64,000 nucleotides of DNA from Calothrix anomala FACHB-343 (GTDB lineage Bacteria; Cyanobacteriota; Cyanobacteriia; Cyanobacteriales; Nostocaceae). A model generated the notes under the pieces. The model made no database searches, was not told where the DNA came from, and saw nothing but the letters and a program-made list of their open reading frames with translations. The position numbers and the translations under genes were made by a program. Shown here piece after piece: positions 1 to 8,816 of this stretch. The stretch spans positions 1 to 64,000 of the forward strand of contig NZ_JACJQG010000030.1 in NCBI RefSeq assembly GCF_014696435.1, given 5' to 3'. Each line of letters starts with the position of its first letter. The first letter of the stretch is position 1.

Positions 1-689
1 GGGGCAGGGGGCAGGGGGACAAGGGGGACAAGGGGGACAAGGGGGACAAGGAAGGGGCGGGGTGCTATGCCCTGAAGTGAAATCTATGATGTATTAGTGT
101 TTTTCAATTACCTAATTTGTTTTGAGAACAAATGGGTAGGCGTAGCCTGCCTTCGGCATTGCAAAAAACTACAAAGGGTAGCTAGACAGCTGCTTATTGT
201 CAAACATGGCAATTTTTGAGCAATTGATATACCTTTTTATCTGCGGAAAATACTAAAACGAGTGCGCGATTTACCTAAATGGGTAGGTGAAATAGTATTT
301 TACCTGCGGAAAACACCAAAATGACTGCGTGATTTACCGAAACGAGTAAGCGATAAGGCTTTTTAAGTAGGTGAAATGGTGTTTTACTTGCGGAAAACAC
401 AATAATGAGTAGGCGATAAGGCTTTTTGAGTAGGTGAAATGGCTTTTTGCTTACTTAAAACAGGAAAATGAGTACTTGATTTCGATAAACGAGAAAGCGA
501 TCGCCTTTTTTGTTTACAAAAAATTTAAAAATGAGTACTGAATATGTGTAAATGATAAAGGGCATTGGGCAAATAGAATTCTTAATTTTGAATTTTGAAT
601 TTTGAATTTTGAATTATTTTTCCCCCTTCCGCCTTTCATACATGGCGATGAAATTTGTTTCATAAAGACTGCCCTCTGCCTTTCTTCCA
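1..689. other. Intergenic region with three repeat types
   Basis: No convincing gene. The first 55 bases are a 9-base tandem repeat of the form GGGGGACAA. Positions about 235-540 hold a degenerate tandem repeat whose units begin near 283, 367 and 430 with GTAGGTGAAAT. Each unit contains a GCGGAAAACAC-like block (changed to CTTAAAACAG in the last), then an ATGAGTA-like block. Positions about 580-615 are TTTTGAA heptamers. The region lies downstream of the minus-strand eCIS operon. Confidence 0.6.
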
Positions 690-1202
690 TCAACCCCCAA
701 TTAAAACAGTCGTTTCACCTTTGGTAATTTTATTGGGCGGGCCTAGTGCTTCTAAAACAGTGTCACCCAGGCGACAAGCGGGTAGTCCGTTAATTAATAC
801 TGTCTTACTTCCATCAATGACTACACCAGGGCCGTGGGGAGGTACGGGTAAGGGTGTAGTACATTGATGAATATCTGCGCCAGGAATAGCAGATGCAGCC
901 GCAGCAGAAATCATACTACCCATACTCGCCCCTAAAGATGTTTTCAGGGTTTGTTCTGCTGAATAAGCGGCTGGTGCCCCTGGTGTTCCTGCTGCCGCCG
1001 CCGTCGCTGCTTCAGCTGTTTGAATAGCTACATCGGCTGCTTGTTTTGCAGACTGCAAAGCTGGAACCGCCGCAGCTGGTATTCCTCGCCAAGCTGGTAA
1101 ATTGCCAATTAACACATCTTTACTACCAGGCCCCGGTGTCAGAACTGGCGGTAAGGGATGGGCTACAGAATCTGTAATTCTTGCTGCTGGTTTTCCTGGC
1201 AT
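690..1202 (-). CDS. PAAR-like spike-tip protein of a contractile injection system
   Basis: 170 residues with an ATG start. The N-terminus (KPAARITDSVAHPL) and the C-terminal half (PHGPGVVIDGSKTVLINGLPACRLGDTV) are typical of PAAR-repeat proteins, which form the sharp cone at the tip of the VgrG spike in type VI and extracellular contractile injection systems. Between them lies an Ala-rich segment (about residues 45-110) that interrupts the PAAR fold, as in many cyanobacterial and eCIS PAAR proteins. It is the last gene of the minus-strand eCIS operon, 263 bases after the VgrG-like spike gene, with AATTCAA heptamers and a palindrome in the gap. The family is assigned with good confidence. Any cargo it might carry is unknown, because no toxin domain is attached. 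Confidence 0.85.
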   Translation of the reverse strand: MPGKPAARITDSVAHPLPPVLTPGPGSKDVLIGNLPAWRGIPAAAVPALQSAKQAADVAIQTAEAATAAAAGTPGAPAAYSAEQTLKTSLGASMGSMISAAAASAIPGADIHQCTTPLPVPPHGPGVVIDGSKTVLINGLPACRLGDTVLEALGPPNKITKGETTVLIGG

Positions 1203-1205
1203 AAT

Positions 1206-1247
1206 AACAATTCAAAATTCAAAATTCAAAATTCAAAATTCAAAATT
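1206..1247. repeat. AATTCAA-type tandem heptamers
   Basis: About five to six head-to-tail copies of a 7-base unit (AATTCAA phase), a short tandemly repeated repeat of the kind common in heterocystous cyanobacteria. It abuts the start codon of the PAAR gene on the upstream side. Confidence 0.85.
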
Positions 1248-1265
1248 ACAACAGTTTTCACCTAT

Positions 1266-1360
1266 TTAAACCACATCTGTCGTAGGGGCACGGCACCGAC
1301 AATCTTTTGGCACATAAAATAATTTTACTGGTGCCGTGCCCCTACAGTGTGGTCTATTTA
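1266..1360. repeat. Palindromic interspersed repeat
   Basis: Perfect 16-base arms GTAGGGGCACGGCACC (1282-1297) and its complement (1330-1345) flank a 32-base loop. The inverted symmetry continues imperfectly outward (CCACA and TGTGG blocks). As RNA it would form a strong hairpin between the spike and PAAR genes. Related GGGGCA-containing palindromes lie near 63526 and 63770. Confidence 0.8.
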
Positions 1361-1465
1361 CAGGAAGATGCTGTAAGGACATTTTTTGTCGGGGATTTAA
1401 ACCCTTGAATGTACGATAAATTCTTTGCGCCTTTGCGCCTTGGCGTGAGTAAAAATATACAAATA

Positions 1466-3205
1466 TTAATTCAACTTAATCAACGTACCTTTAACGGTTA
1501 CAGTCATCCCGGCGCTAATATCGATATTGCCCTTTGGTGCATTTAATGACAAGTCGCCTGTGGATTCTACGGTAATTTTTGCTTTGCCTTGATCGTCCAT
1601 TTTAATTTTATGACCGCCGTTGGTTTGAATTTCAATACAGCGATCGCTATCGTTAAGATAAATTTTATGCCCGCCTTTGGTTTGGACGCGCACTCCGGCT
1701 TTACTGCTTCCTTGAGCTTCTTCGACAAATTGTAAGGTATGTCCTGTACGGGTTTTGACGGTGCGTAATCTAACTTTACCGCCGACAACTGTATCATTCA
1801 CGCCTTCTGGTGGCGCGTCTTTACCATTCCAAACGCCGCCTAGTATATAGGGGCGATGAATATCACCATGTTCAAACCCGACTAATACCTCATCGTTGAT
1901 TTCTGGTAAACAATCAAACCCCCGTTGATTTCCTGCGCCCGCAGCTACGATTCGCGCCCAGTGGCTAGCATGTTCTTCTGTGAGGGTGGGGAATTTAACT
2001 TTTACTCTCCCCAATCCCTTGGGATCTTTGTTGTCGGTAACAATTCCGACTAAGAAGGTTTGTCCGGGTTGGAGACGGGTTTGACTGGAAAGAGTGGTAA
2101 ATAAGTTACCCGCCCGCAATCCGCGAATGCTAAATTCTGTGGTGTAAATGCGCTGGGTGTAGAAATGCCGAGTTTCGGTGACATAATATTTACCACTATA
2201 GCGTTTACCCAAACCTTCAATTTCAATGATTTTTCCCGGCCTAACTTTGGGATTACCGACAGCTTTTGCATCTGCGTAGACAAATTCTCCGCCAAGTTCA
2301 TCACACAAAGCTTGCGCCATTTTTTGGGCTTGGTTAGGGGTAGCAATGGGTTGATCGACTACTGTCATTTTCGGCGCTTTTAAGTTGGCAAACTTGCTAC
2401 TACTACTGCTACCTTTATTGTTACCTGTCTCCGTGATTACCTTCTCGGCTTTGGCTGTAGATGCGATCGCTTGTTTTTGAGTATAGTCCCAACCGCGCAC
2501 TTCTACAGAACTCACCTGTTCTGCGCTGGTAACGCGGGTACTAAATTTACTAATATCCACTAGCCATTTTAATTGAATAGATTCCTGGCTTTCTGGTTTG
2601 CGAAAATATAATTTATTATTCTGAATAAATAACTCAAAACCTATTCTCGCCGCCCGTTCTCGCAAGAATTCCATATTAGTTTGGTTTTCTTGAAAGACAT
2701 ATTCATGAACTTCTCCACTGGGTTCTATTTTACCAATTCCTATTCCCGCTTCTGAAGCTATGTCTTTAACGATATCGCTATCAGTTTTATTTAAAAATGA
2801 GCGATTATAACGACCTCTATGGAGACGATGGGAGATATCGTAACCGCGTATAATCATGTGGGCTTCCGATTTTTCATTGAAGTGAACTTCCATTGCTGTA
2901 ATTTCTGCTTCAATCAAATAATCATCTAATTTTTTCTGAAAATTCCCGTCTTGCGTCGTACTAGAAGTAAAACCTATTTTAATTTTTTTACCAATTTCAA
3001 AGAGATTTTCATGTCGCCAAGGTTTATATTCTGCACGGTCAACCGTGGGCATATAACTATTATGCACAACCAGCGTAAACATCGCTGGTAAATGTAAACT
3101 TTCTTCTACAGTAATTTGTAATAAATCTTTCATTAATTCAGGAGAAGCGGCTTGTCCTCCTAATTCTATTTTTGGTTGACTTAAATAGAGAGTTGGATCA
3201 GGCAT
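1466..3205 (-). CDS. VgrG-like spike protein (phage gpD / Pvc8-Afp8 type) of an eCIS
   Basis: 579 residues. The N-terminal about 370 residues match the gp27-like/phage late control D fold (opening LYLSQPKIELGG, then IEAEITAMEVHF and VSSVEVRGWDYTQK). An OB-fold follows (LVGIVTDNKDPKGLGRVKVKFP, then HWARIVAAGAGNQRGFDCLPEI), and then a repetitive C-terminal beta-helix with alternating GGHKI blocks (about residues 490-579). This trimer forms the central spike hub that carries the PAAR tip and ends the inner tube. In an eCIS it corresponds to Afp8/Pvc8 rather than a T6SS VgrG, because its neighbours are eCIS-type tube genes. There is no extra effector domain at the C-terminus. It lies 94 bases after the CIS tube-like gene in the same direction. 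Confidence 0.92.
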   Translation of the reverse strand: MPDPTLYLSQPKIELGGQAASPELMKDLLQITVEESLHLPAMFTLVVHNSYMPTVDRAEYKPWRHENLFEIGKKIKIGFTSSTTQDGNFQKKLDDYLIEAEITAMEVHFNEKSEAHMIIRGYDISHRLHRGRYNRSFLNKTDSDIVKDIASEAGIGIGKIEPSGEVHEYVFQENQTNMEFLRERAARIGFELFIQNNKLYFRKPESQESIQLKWLVDISKFSTRVTSAEQVSSVEVRGWDYTQKQAIASTAKAEKVITETGNNKGSSSSSKFANLKAPKMTVVDQPIATPNQAQKMAQALCDELGGEFVYADAKAVGNPKVRPGKIIEIEGLGKRYSGKYYVTETRHFYTQRIYTTEFSIRGLRAGNLFTTLSSQTRLQPGQTFLVGIVTDNKDPKGLGRVKVKFPTLTEEHASHWARIVAAGAGNQRGFDCLPEINDEVLVGFEHGDIHRPYILGGVWNGKDAPPEGVNDTVVGGKVRLRTVKTRTGHTLQFVEEAQGSSKAGVRVQTKGGHKIYLNDSDRCIEIQTNGGHKIKMDDQGKAKITVESTGDLSLNAPKGNIDISAGMTVTVKGTLIKLN

Positions 3206-3299
3206 AATTGGTATTGGGCATGGGGCATGGGTAATGGGGCATGGGAAGATTTATGATAATTAAAATTATTAAAATATAACTATTAAGTTAGATTAATTT

Positions 3300-3848
3300 T
3301 TATTTACTCAGACGGGAATCTTGGGCGCGATCTGAGCCTGTGGAAGCTGATTGTCTGTTACCGGGGAGGTTGTTTTTATCTACTTCTTGTAAGGCAATAT
3401 CTACCATTGCTCTGACTGGTGTACCATCGGTGAGAAACATGGTTAAATTGTATGTTAGACTAGTAATTACACAGTAAAAATATTCGGTTCCCCAGGTAAA
3501 AATGTACACTGGCGGGCGTTTGTCGGGATTTCCTTCAATAGTTTCTACTCCTTTTTTGATAATATTGATATGTTCATCTATGACTGATTTTTTGGTTTCA
3601 TAAGTATCAAAAAGTAATTGTTTTAAAGTAAATTTAAAAGGCTCGACACCAGAAAAGTTAACTTTAGGTAACAGCGTAGTTCCTCTATTGCCTGGATCGC
3701 TTTTCCAGCTAACAGTACGCGTAAAACTGATTTCTGTGGGATTAAACATAACTTCTATATCTGGCGCTTCGCCGTTATAACCCACAAGTTTAGCTTTTTG
3801 CAGTTGGGGATTGCGTTTGGTGGGAATGAAAATTGATGGATTAGCCAT
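3300..3848 (-). CDS. CIS tube-cap/LysM-type baseplate adaptor (Afp7/Pvc7-like)
   Basis: I place the start at the ATG at 3848 (MANPSIFIP). It follows an AAGAAGGAG ribosome site about 8 bases upstream, whereas the longer frame has none. The roughly 182-residue product contains LVGYNGEAPDIEVMFNPTEI, then FSGVEPFKFTLKQLLFDTYE and PPVYIFTWGTEYFYCVITSL. These are features of the eCIS tube-initiator family found next to VgrG-like spikes (Afp7/Pvc7 type). Family members in other systems often end in a LysM domain. Here the tail after VDIALQEVDKNN is short, polar and lacks LysM. The gene sits between the large repeat protein (41 bases upstream) and the spike gene, as expected for a protein joining spike to tube. 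Confidence 0.85.
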   Translation of the reverse strand: MANPSIFIPTKRNPQLQKAKLVGYNGEAPDIEVMFNPTEISFTRTVSWKSDPGNRGTTLLPKVNFSGVEPFKFTLKQLLFDTYETKKSVIDEHINIIKKGVETIEGNPDKRPPVYIFTWGTEYFYCVITSLTYNLTMFLTDGTPVRAMVDIALQEVDKNNLPGNRQSASTGSDRAQDSRLSK

Positions 3849-3889
3849 TTTAATTTTTCTCCTTCTTTGGGGTGACTTTGAGATAAAAT

Positions 3890-6800
3890 TTACCAAGGTA
3901 AGCGTCCTAAATAGATACCTTGACGTTCTCGCTCAACTTCTATTTTTTGTCGCAACCTGTTATATATTTCATAGGCTAAAGCTTCTAAATTTGCAGATTC
4001 ATCAGCTTCAGGATTAGCTACAGATGGATTTTGGATTGTTTGAGTAACTGGTGGTATATCTGTAGCTATATCAGGCGCTTTAACTTCACCACCATTAGCA
4101 AAGCCTTGGGGAGATAGGCGTTTAGTAAATACCTGTGGTGATGTTGATGATGTTTGGTAACTTTGAGAATCTGCAGAATTTTGCCAATTAGATTCTCCTT
4201 CATTATTTAAGTTAAAAAATGTAAATGGATCGTTACTTCCATTCAGCAATTCTTCTACAGTTGACCATTGATTAGGAGTCTCATAAGCTGTGTTACGATC
4301 AACGCTTGGTTTGCGGAATATTAATGTTGGTAGGGAGTAATGCTGTGAGGCTGGATTTGCTGCTGTAGCTTGACGATTTACATGATTCGACTGCAAAGAA
4401 TGATGTGGAGACAACCTTTGCTGACTAATTTCTGTTCCCAAGTCAGCAGGATGACGCTGTAATGAAGTGTCGGGAAAAGAATCGACTTTAGTCGGATTTT
4501 CTTGAGTAGGTATTTCTAAACTGGGAAGAACTATATCTTCTGCTGCACCACCTGTATTAATATGCCGGAGTATGTGAAGATTTTTTTGGGCATCGTTAGC
4601 GTTAACCACAAACTCCCCAGGTGTGAGCATAGCAGGTACAGTATCCGAAGATGCTATGTGTGGCTTCTCTACTGAGGAATGCGTGACTTGTCCCCCTGTG
4701 GCGTAACCTTGAGGTGCTGGTAAATTCTCTAGGTTTTGTGTCTGATTTTGGGCAAAAGTAAATTTAGTAAATTTAGATGCTGTATTTGTATCTATTTCTG
4801 TATTTTCACTGAAAATAGGCGGAGTCACACCAGTGGGAATATCTGTGTTGACTTGGCTATTATCTAATGCTGAAACCTGACTTACTGGCGCATCTGACAA
4901 ATTTAGCGTCTGGGAAGCGACTGTTAGATTATCTACAATTACGGGTGGTGTGGGAGTTAACTCGACGGGTATATTGGGATTTTCTGGTTTTTGCGCGATC
5001 GCATTTTCCCTCAAATCCACATTCACCGATTGGGAAGTAACTGTTGGTTGATTGGGAATGATATTATCGGTGTCTGTTGGTTGCTCTATGACTTCCACCG
5101 GATTGAAGATTACAGGTGGAGTGGGAGTTAAATCGACGGGGATATTGGGATTTTCTGTTTGGCGCGCGATCGCATTTTCTGACACATTCAAATTTACAAG
5201 ATTATCTGCAATTACAGGTATATTGGGATTTTCTGTGGTTTGCGCGATCGCATTTTCCCTAACATCCACATTCACAGATTGGGAAGTAACTATTGGTTGA
5301 TTGGGAATGATATTATCGCTGTCTGTTGGTTCTTCCGTTACTTCCACCGGATTGAAGATGACAGGTGGAGTGGGAGTTAAATCGACAGGTGTATTGGGAT
5401 TTTCCCTAACATGCAAATTTACAGGATTATCTGCAATTACAGGCATATTGGGATTTTCTGTGGTTTGCGCGATCGCATTTTCCCTAACATCCACATTCAC
5501 AGATTGGGAAGTAACTGTTGGTTGATTGGGAATGATATTATCGGTGTCTGTTGGTTGCTCTATGACTTCCACCGGATTGAAGATTATAGGTGGAGTGGGA
5601 GTGAACTCGACAGGGATATTGGGATTTTCTGATTTTTGCGCGATCGCATTTTCCCTAACATCCAAATTTACAGGATTATCTGCAATTACAGGGATATTGG
5701 GATTTTCTGTGGTTTGCGCGATCGCATTTTCTGAAACATCAACATTCACCGCTTGGGAAGTAACTGTTAGTTGATTGGGAATGATATTATCGGTGTCTGT
5801 TGGTTGCTCTATGACTTCCACCGGATTGAAGATGACAGGTGGAGTTGGTGCTAATTCCACAGGTATATTGGGATTTTCTGTTTGGCGCGCGATCGCATTT
5901 TCCCTAACATCTAAATTCACAGATTGGGAAGTAACTATTGGCTGGTCTGTAGTGATATTATCGGTGTCAAATTCCCGATGAATCACAAGTTTCTCTGTTT
6001 GTGTGTCTGTTGGTTGCGCTGTCACTTCCACCGGATTGAAGATGACAGGTGGTGTGGGAGTTAAATCGACGGGGATATTTTCTGATTTGCGCGCGATCGC
6101 ATTTTCTGACACATTCAAATTTACTGAATTATCCGCAATTACAGGTGGAGTAGGAGTTAACTCTACAGGTACATGAGGATTTTCTGATTTTTTTGCGATC
6201 GTATTTTCTGACACATCCAAATTCACAGATTGAGAAGCAACTGTTGGTTGATTGGGAATGATATTATCAGTGTCTATTGCTTCCTCTGTCACTTCCACCG
6301 GATTGAAGATTACAGGTGGAGTTGGTGTTAACTCGACGGGTAAATGAGGATTTTCTGTTTGGCGCGCGATCGCATTTTCTGAAACATTCAAATTTACTGA
6401 ATTATCCGCAATTACAGGGATATTGGGATTTTCTGTGGTTTGCGCGATCGCATTTTCTGACACATCCAAATTCACAGATTGGGAAGCAACTGTTGGTTGA
6501 TAGGAAATGATATTATCGCTGTTTATTGCTTCCTCTGTTACTGCCACCGGATTGAAGATTACAGGTGGAGTGGGAGTTAACTCTACAGGGATATTTTCTG
6601 ATTTTCGCACGATCGCATTTTCTGAGACATCCAAATTCACCGATTGGGAAGCAACTGTTGGTTGATGGGGAATGATATTATCGCTGTTTATTGGTTGCTG
6701 TGTTACTGCCACCGGATTGAAGATTACAGGTGGAGTGGGAGTTAACTCTACAGGGATATTTTCTGATTTTCGCGCGATCGCATTTTCTGACACATCCACA

Positions 6801-7756
6801 TTCACCGCTTGATTGGCGATAAAATTGGCAGAATTATCAACCTCTTGTTGTTGGGGAATTTGGCGAATATTAATATCCGATGAGACTGTATTTTTAACAG
6901 CTTTTTCAATATTATTTTCTGTTACTGGAGTCGGAAACCCCTGATTTATGGGAGTTGGCGACGTTGTATGTTCTGGCGATCGCGTTAGATTATCAGATAT
7001 ATTTTCATCATGAAATATCACTCCTGACTCAGCAGTCACATTACTAACAGCAGCATCAGTCAATCCTGATGTTTCCTCACCAATTAAATTTTCTCCTAAA
7101 GGCGAATCTAAAAATATAGTATTGGGAATTGTGCTGGCTGTATCTCTATCATTATTATTATCTGTGAATTTAGGTGCTTGATTATTTTCTAAATTTATAG
7201 CTGTACTTGCAGCATTATCTACTGCACTCAAGTTAATTTGCTGATCCTGCTTGTTACCTTTATCCTTAACCGATGATTTAGCTTTTTTCGTCGTTTTAGA
7301 TTTAGCTGTTGATTTTTCTTGGTTGCTAGAACTTTTTTGAGATTTTTTAGACTTAGACTGAGATTGATGATTTAAGTCTGACGGATGATTATCTATATTT
7401 TGATTATCTAAACTATTGCTAATCTCTTCATTGACATCAGCATTATCAAAATCAATAAAAGTAACCCCAGTATTAATATAATCCGGTTCAGCAGCATGAT
7501 GATCATCTATTATCGGTTCGCTGAAAGTGGGATTTTCTGGAGATAGTAAAAATTGTGAATATGTAACTAATGGGGAATGATTTATTAAAGACTTGTTAGC
7601 ACTGCTTTGTCCAGGCACAGAACTAAATTCTTTCCGCGATAAAAGGCTATGCTTTTGACCTAAAGGCTTTCTTACCCCAAGACCAATTAATGCTATTCTG
7701 TTTCCTAAGTATAGCGGTGCATTTAAAGATAGCTGAGAAGGGCTGTCATTAGTCAT
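3890..7756 (-). CDS. Giant repeat protein of the eCIS locus with a tape-measure-like motif
   Basis: 1288 residues, not assignable to a named family as a whole. Residues about 1-130 are low-complexity with a conserved-looking start, and a Lys/Ser-rich stretch covers about 130-172. Residues about 310-945 hold about ten copies of a 75-83 residue unit built from PTPPVIFNPVEV, DNIIPNQPTV, SVNVDVRENAIA and TENPNIPV blocks, predicted disordered. Near 1020-1075 is a GGQV...SSDTVPAMLTPGEFVVNA block typical of the ends of phage tail tape-measure proteins. A second GGEV appears near 1217. The C-terminus is a charged amphipathic helix, then IYLGRLPW. Its place between the tube gene and the Afp7-like gene suggests a structural or length-related role in the particle, but that is inference. 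The tandem DNA repeats invite unequal crossing-over, so length may vary between strains. Confidence 0.8.
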   Translation of the reverse strand: MTNDSPSQLSLNAPLYLGNRIALIGLGVRKPLGQKHSLLSRKEFSSVPGQSSANKSLINHSPLVTYSQFLLSPENPTFSEPIIDDHHAAEPDYINTGVTFIDFDNADVNEEISNSLDNQNIDNHPSDLNHQSQSKSKKSQKSSSNQEKSTAKSKTTKKAKSSVKDKGNKQDQQINLSAVDNAASTAINLENNQAPKFTDNNNDRDTASTIPNTIFLDSPLGENLIGEETSGLTDAAVSNVTAESGVIFHDENISDNLTRSPEHTTSPTPINQGFPTPVTENNIEKAVKNTVSSDINIRQIPQQQEVDNSANFIANQAVNVDVSENAIARKSENIPVELTPTPPVIFNPVAVTQQPINSDNIIPHQPTVASQSVNLDVSENAIVRKSENIPVELTPTPPVIFNPVAVTEEAINSDNIISYQPTVASQSVNLDVSENAIAQTTENPNIPVIADNSVNLNVSENAIARQTENPHLPVELTPTPPVIFNPVEVTEEAIDTDNIIPNQPTVASQSVNLDVSENTIAKKSENPHVPVELTPTPPVIADNSVNLNVSENAIARKSENIPVDLTPTPPVIFNPVEVTAQPTDTQTEKLVIHREFDTDNITTDQPIVTSQSVNLDVRENAIARQTENPNIPVELAPTPPVIFNPVEVIEQPTDTDNIIPNQLTVTSQAVNVDVSENAIAQTTENPNIPVIADNPVNLDVRENAIAQKSENPNIPVEFTPTPPIIFNPVEVIEQPTDTDNIIPNQPTVTSQSVNVDVRENAIAQTTENPNMPVIADNPVNLHVRENPNTPVDLTPTPPVIFNPVEVTEEPTDSDNIIPNQPIVTSQSVNVDVRENAIAQTTENPNIPVIADNLVNLNVSENAIARQTENPNIPVDLTPTPPVIFNPVEVIEQPTDTDNIIPNQPTVTSQSVNVDLRENAIAQKPENPNIPVELTPTPPVIVDNLTVASQTLNLSDAPVSQVSALDNSQVNTDIPTGVTPPIFSENTEIDTNTASKFTKFTFAQNQTQNLENLPAPQGYATGGQVTHSSVEKPHIASSDTVPAMLTPGEFVVNANDAQKNLHILRHINTGGAAEDIVLPSLEIPTQENPTKVDSFPDTSLQRHPADLGTEISQQRLSPHHSLQSNHVNRQATAANPASQHYSLPTLIFRKPSVDRNTAYETPNQWSTVEELLNGSNDPFTFFNLNNEGESNWQNSADSQSYQTSSTSPQVFTKRLSPQGFANGGEVKAPDIATDIPPVTQTIQNPSVANPEADESANLEALAYEIYNRLRQKIEVERERQGIYLGRLPW
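4920..6830. repeat. Coding tandem repeats of 225 and 249 bases
   Basis: Inside the 1288-residue gene, units of about 225 or 249 bases follow each other with high DNA identity, for instance unit boundaries near 5052, 5301, 5526 and 5775. Most units carry a GCGATCGC site at the same position. All spacings are multiples of three, so gain or loss of units keeps the frame. Confidence 0.85.
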
Positions 7757-7832
7757 TTGTCATTGGGAAGAGTTCAAGATTAGTGATATTGTTTAATATA
7801 CTTGTATAAAATTACAGAATTTATTTAATAAT

Positions 7833-7867
7833 AATTGGCATGATTTTCACATGAAAAATTGCCAATT
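7833..7867 (-). terminator. Hairpin at the stop codon of the tube gene
   Basis: On the minus strand the arms AATTGGCA and TGCCAATT pair around an inner TTTTCA/TGAAAA palindrome. The hairpin starts inside the TAA stop of the inner-tube gene and is followed by an AT-rich stretch. It could reduce read-through into the large repeat gene, or protect the 3' end of the tube message. Either would help make tube subunits in excess, which is inference. Confidence 0.45.
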
Positions 7868-8387
7868 AATTAGACAAGAAAAATCCTGATTTTTTCTCCC
7901 TAGTTTGCGGATTACCGCCTCCATTAGATTTACCTAATTGCAAACCTTCATAAGCTAGAGTTAATTCTTCTATCGCAACTGCATTACCATCTGCTTGTAA
8001 ATTTGGGGTTTTCCAAGCAATGGGAATTGCGCCAATTAAAGTCCAACTCATCATAGTTTCACCAGCTTGATTAAAAACCAGAATATTGACATTACGCCGC
8101 TTTGTAGAATTTTCATCAAACATGGCATTAATCCAGTTCCAAAAACCAGGATTATCGGTAATTCCACGTTTTAAAGTAACATCAGAAAATTCCGCATGTC
8201 CTAAATAAATTCTTTGCTGATCGTTGACACCTCCTTCCATAAAAACATTTTTCTTGATTTGTAAACTTAAGCCAGAGCATTCTGTAAAAGACGCAGCAAT
8301 CGTACTATCTATTTCTAAATAGAAGTGATTGGTAGTGACATACTTTAATTCGTGAGTAACATTGCCGTTATTATTACCTTCAGGCAT
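7866..8387 (-). CDS. Inner-tube protein of the contractile injection system (T4 gp19 / Afp1-like)
   Basis: About 173 residues from the ATG at 8387. That ATG is preceded by AAAGGTGG and overlaps the TAA of the upstream gene as TAATG, so I prefer it to the GTG at 8396. The sequence shows the phage tail-tube pattern: NHFYLEIDSTIAASFTECSGL, then LKRGITDNPGFWNW and NILVFNQAGETMMSWTLIGA, ending with AIEELTLAYEGLQL. It belongs to the T4-like gp19 tube family, which forms the hexameric rings of the inner tube ejected from the sheath. The C-terminal tail (about 25 residues, Gly/Asn-rich then KKSGFFLSN) is flexible. The TAATG overlap indicates translational coupling with the small gene before it. Confidence 0.92.
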   Translation of the reverse strand: MPEGNNNGNVTHELKYVTTNHFYLEIDSTIAASFTECSGLSLQIKKNVFMEGGVNDQQRIYLGHAEFSDVTLKRGITDNPGFWNWINAMFDENSTKRRNVNILVFNQAGETMMSWTLIGAIPIAWKTPNLQADGNAVAIEELTLAYEGLQLGKSNGGGNPQTREKKSGFFLSN

Positions 8388-8638
8388 TACAACCACCTTT
8401 GATGAGTATAGTTACTAAATCTTTCCTGTTGACAACGCAAGTCTGTCAGTAAAAGTTCATACACGCGATCCGTCAGCTTATTTAACAGCAATGAATCTTT
8501 AAGATACTTATCAGCCGCTTTAGCCGCCTGTTTGCCGTTAGAGGTGATAGGTACACCCCCATAAGCAACAGAACCCCCAACCTCGCCAACAGGTGTAAAA
8601 AAAGTTTGCTTGTCTTGGGAATCCATACTAAAAATCAA
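8387..8638 (-). CDS. Small eCIS-associated protein
   Basis: 83 residues in the frame from a TTG at 8638, which has an AGGAT site about 8 bases upstream. An in-frame ATG lies at 8626 and could be the true start (79 residues). I do not recognise a named family. The N-terminus (FFTPVGEVGGSVAYGG) is Gly-rich. The C-terminal half (LTDRVYELLLTDLRCQQERF, then NYTHQRWL) is a predicted amphipathic helix followed by Tyr and an Arg-Trp end. That resembles the C-terminal tail of the 1288-residue protein of the same operon. It is the first gene of the operon and is coupled to the tube gene by TAATG, so a role in tube or particle assembly is likely but unproven. Confidence 0.75.
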   Translation of the reverse strand: MIFSMDSQDKQTFFTPVGEVGGSVAYGGVPITSNGKQAAKAADKYLKDSLLLNKLTDRVYELLLTDLRCQQERFSNYTHQRWL

Positions 8639-8816
8639 AAATCTATCCTAAAATCAAGGCTAAAGGTACTGCCGCAGAATCAACATTAGCCAAAAGTCGA
8701 ACTTGAGTGACAGCAAATTAGACTTTGGCAGAATAGTTTGAGAAATGCGATCGCAGTATCCTAGATATTCATATTGGTAAAAAATTTGCTTGCTGCTAGG
8801 GCATTAGGAGAAAATT

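Noticed and set aside
5052-5981. Plus-strand open frames of 70-80 codons
   Set aside because: They are antisense shadows of the repeat-protein gene and restart at every unit.
4920-6830. Regular ~225/249-base tandem repeats considered as a CRISPR-like array
   Set aside because: The units are coding and in frame with the 1288-residue gene, with no spacer-repeat pattern of the usual size.
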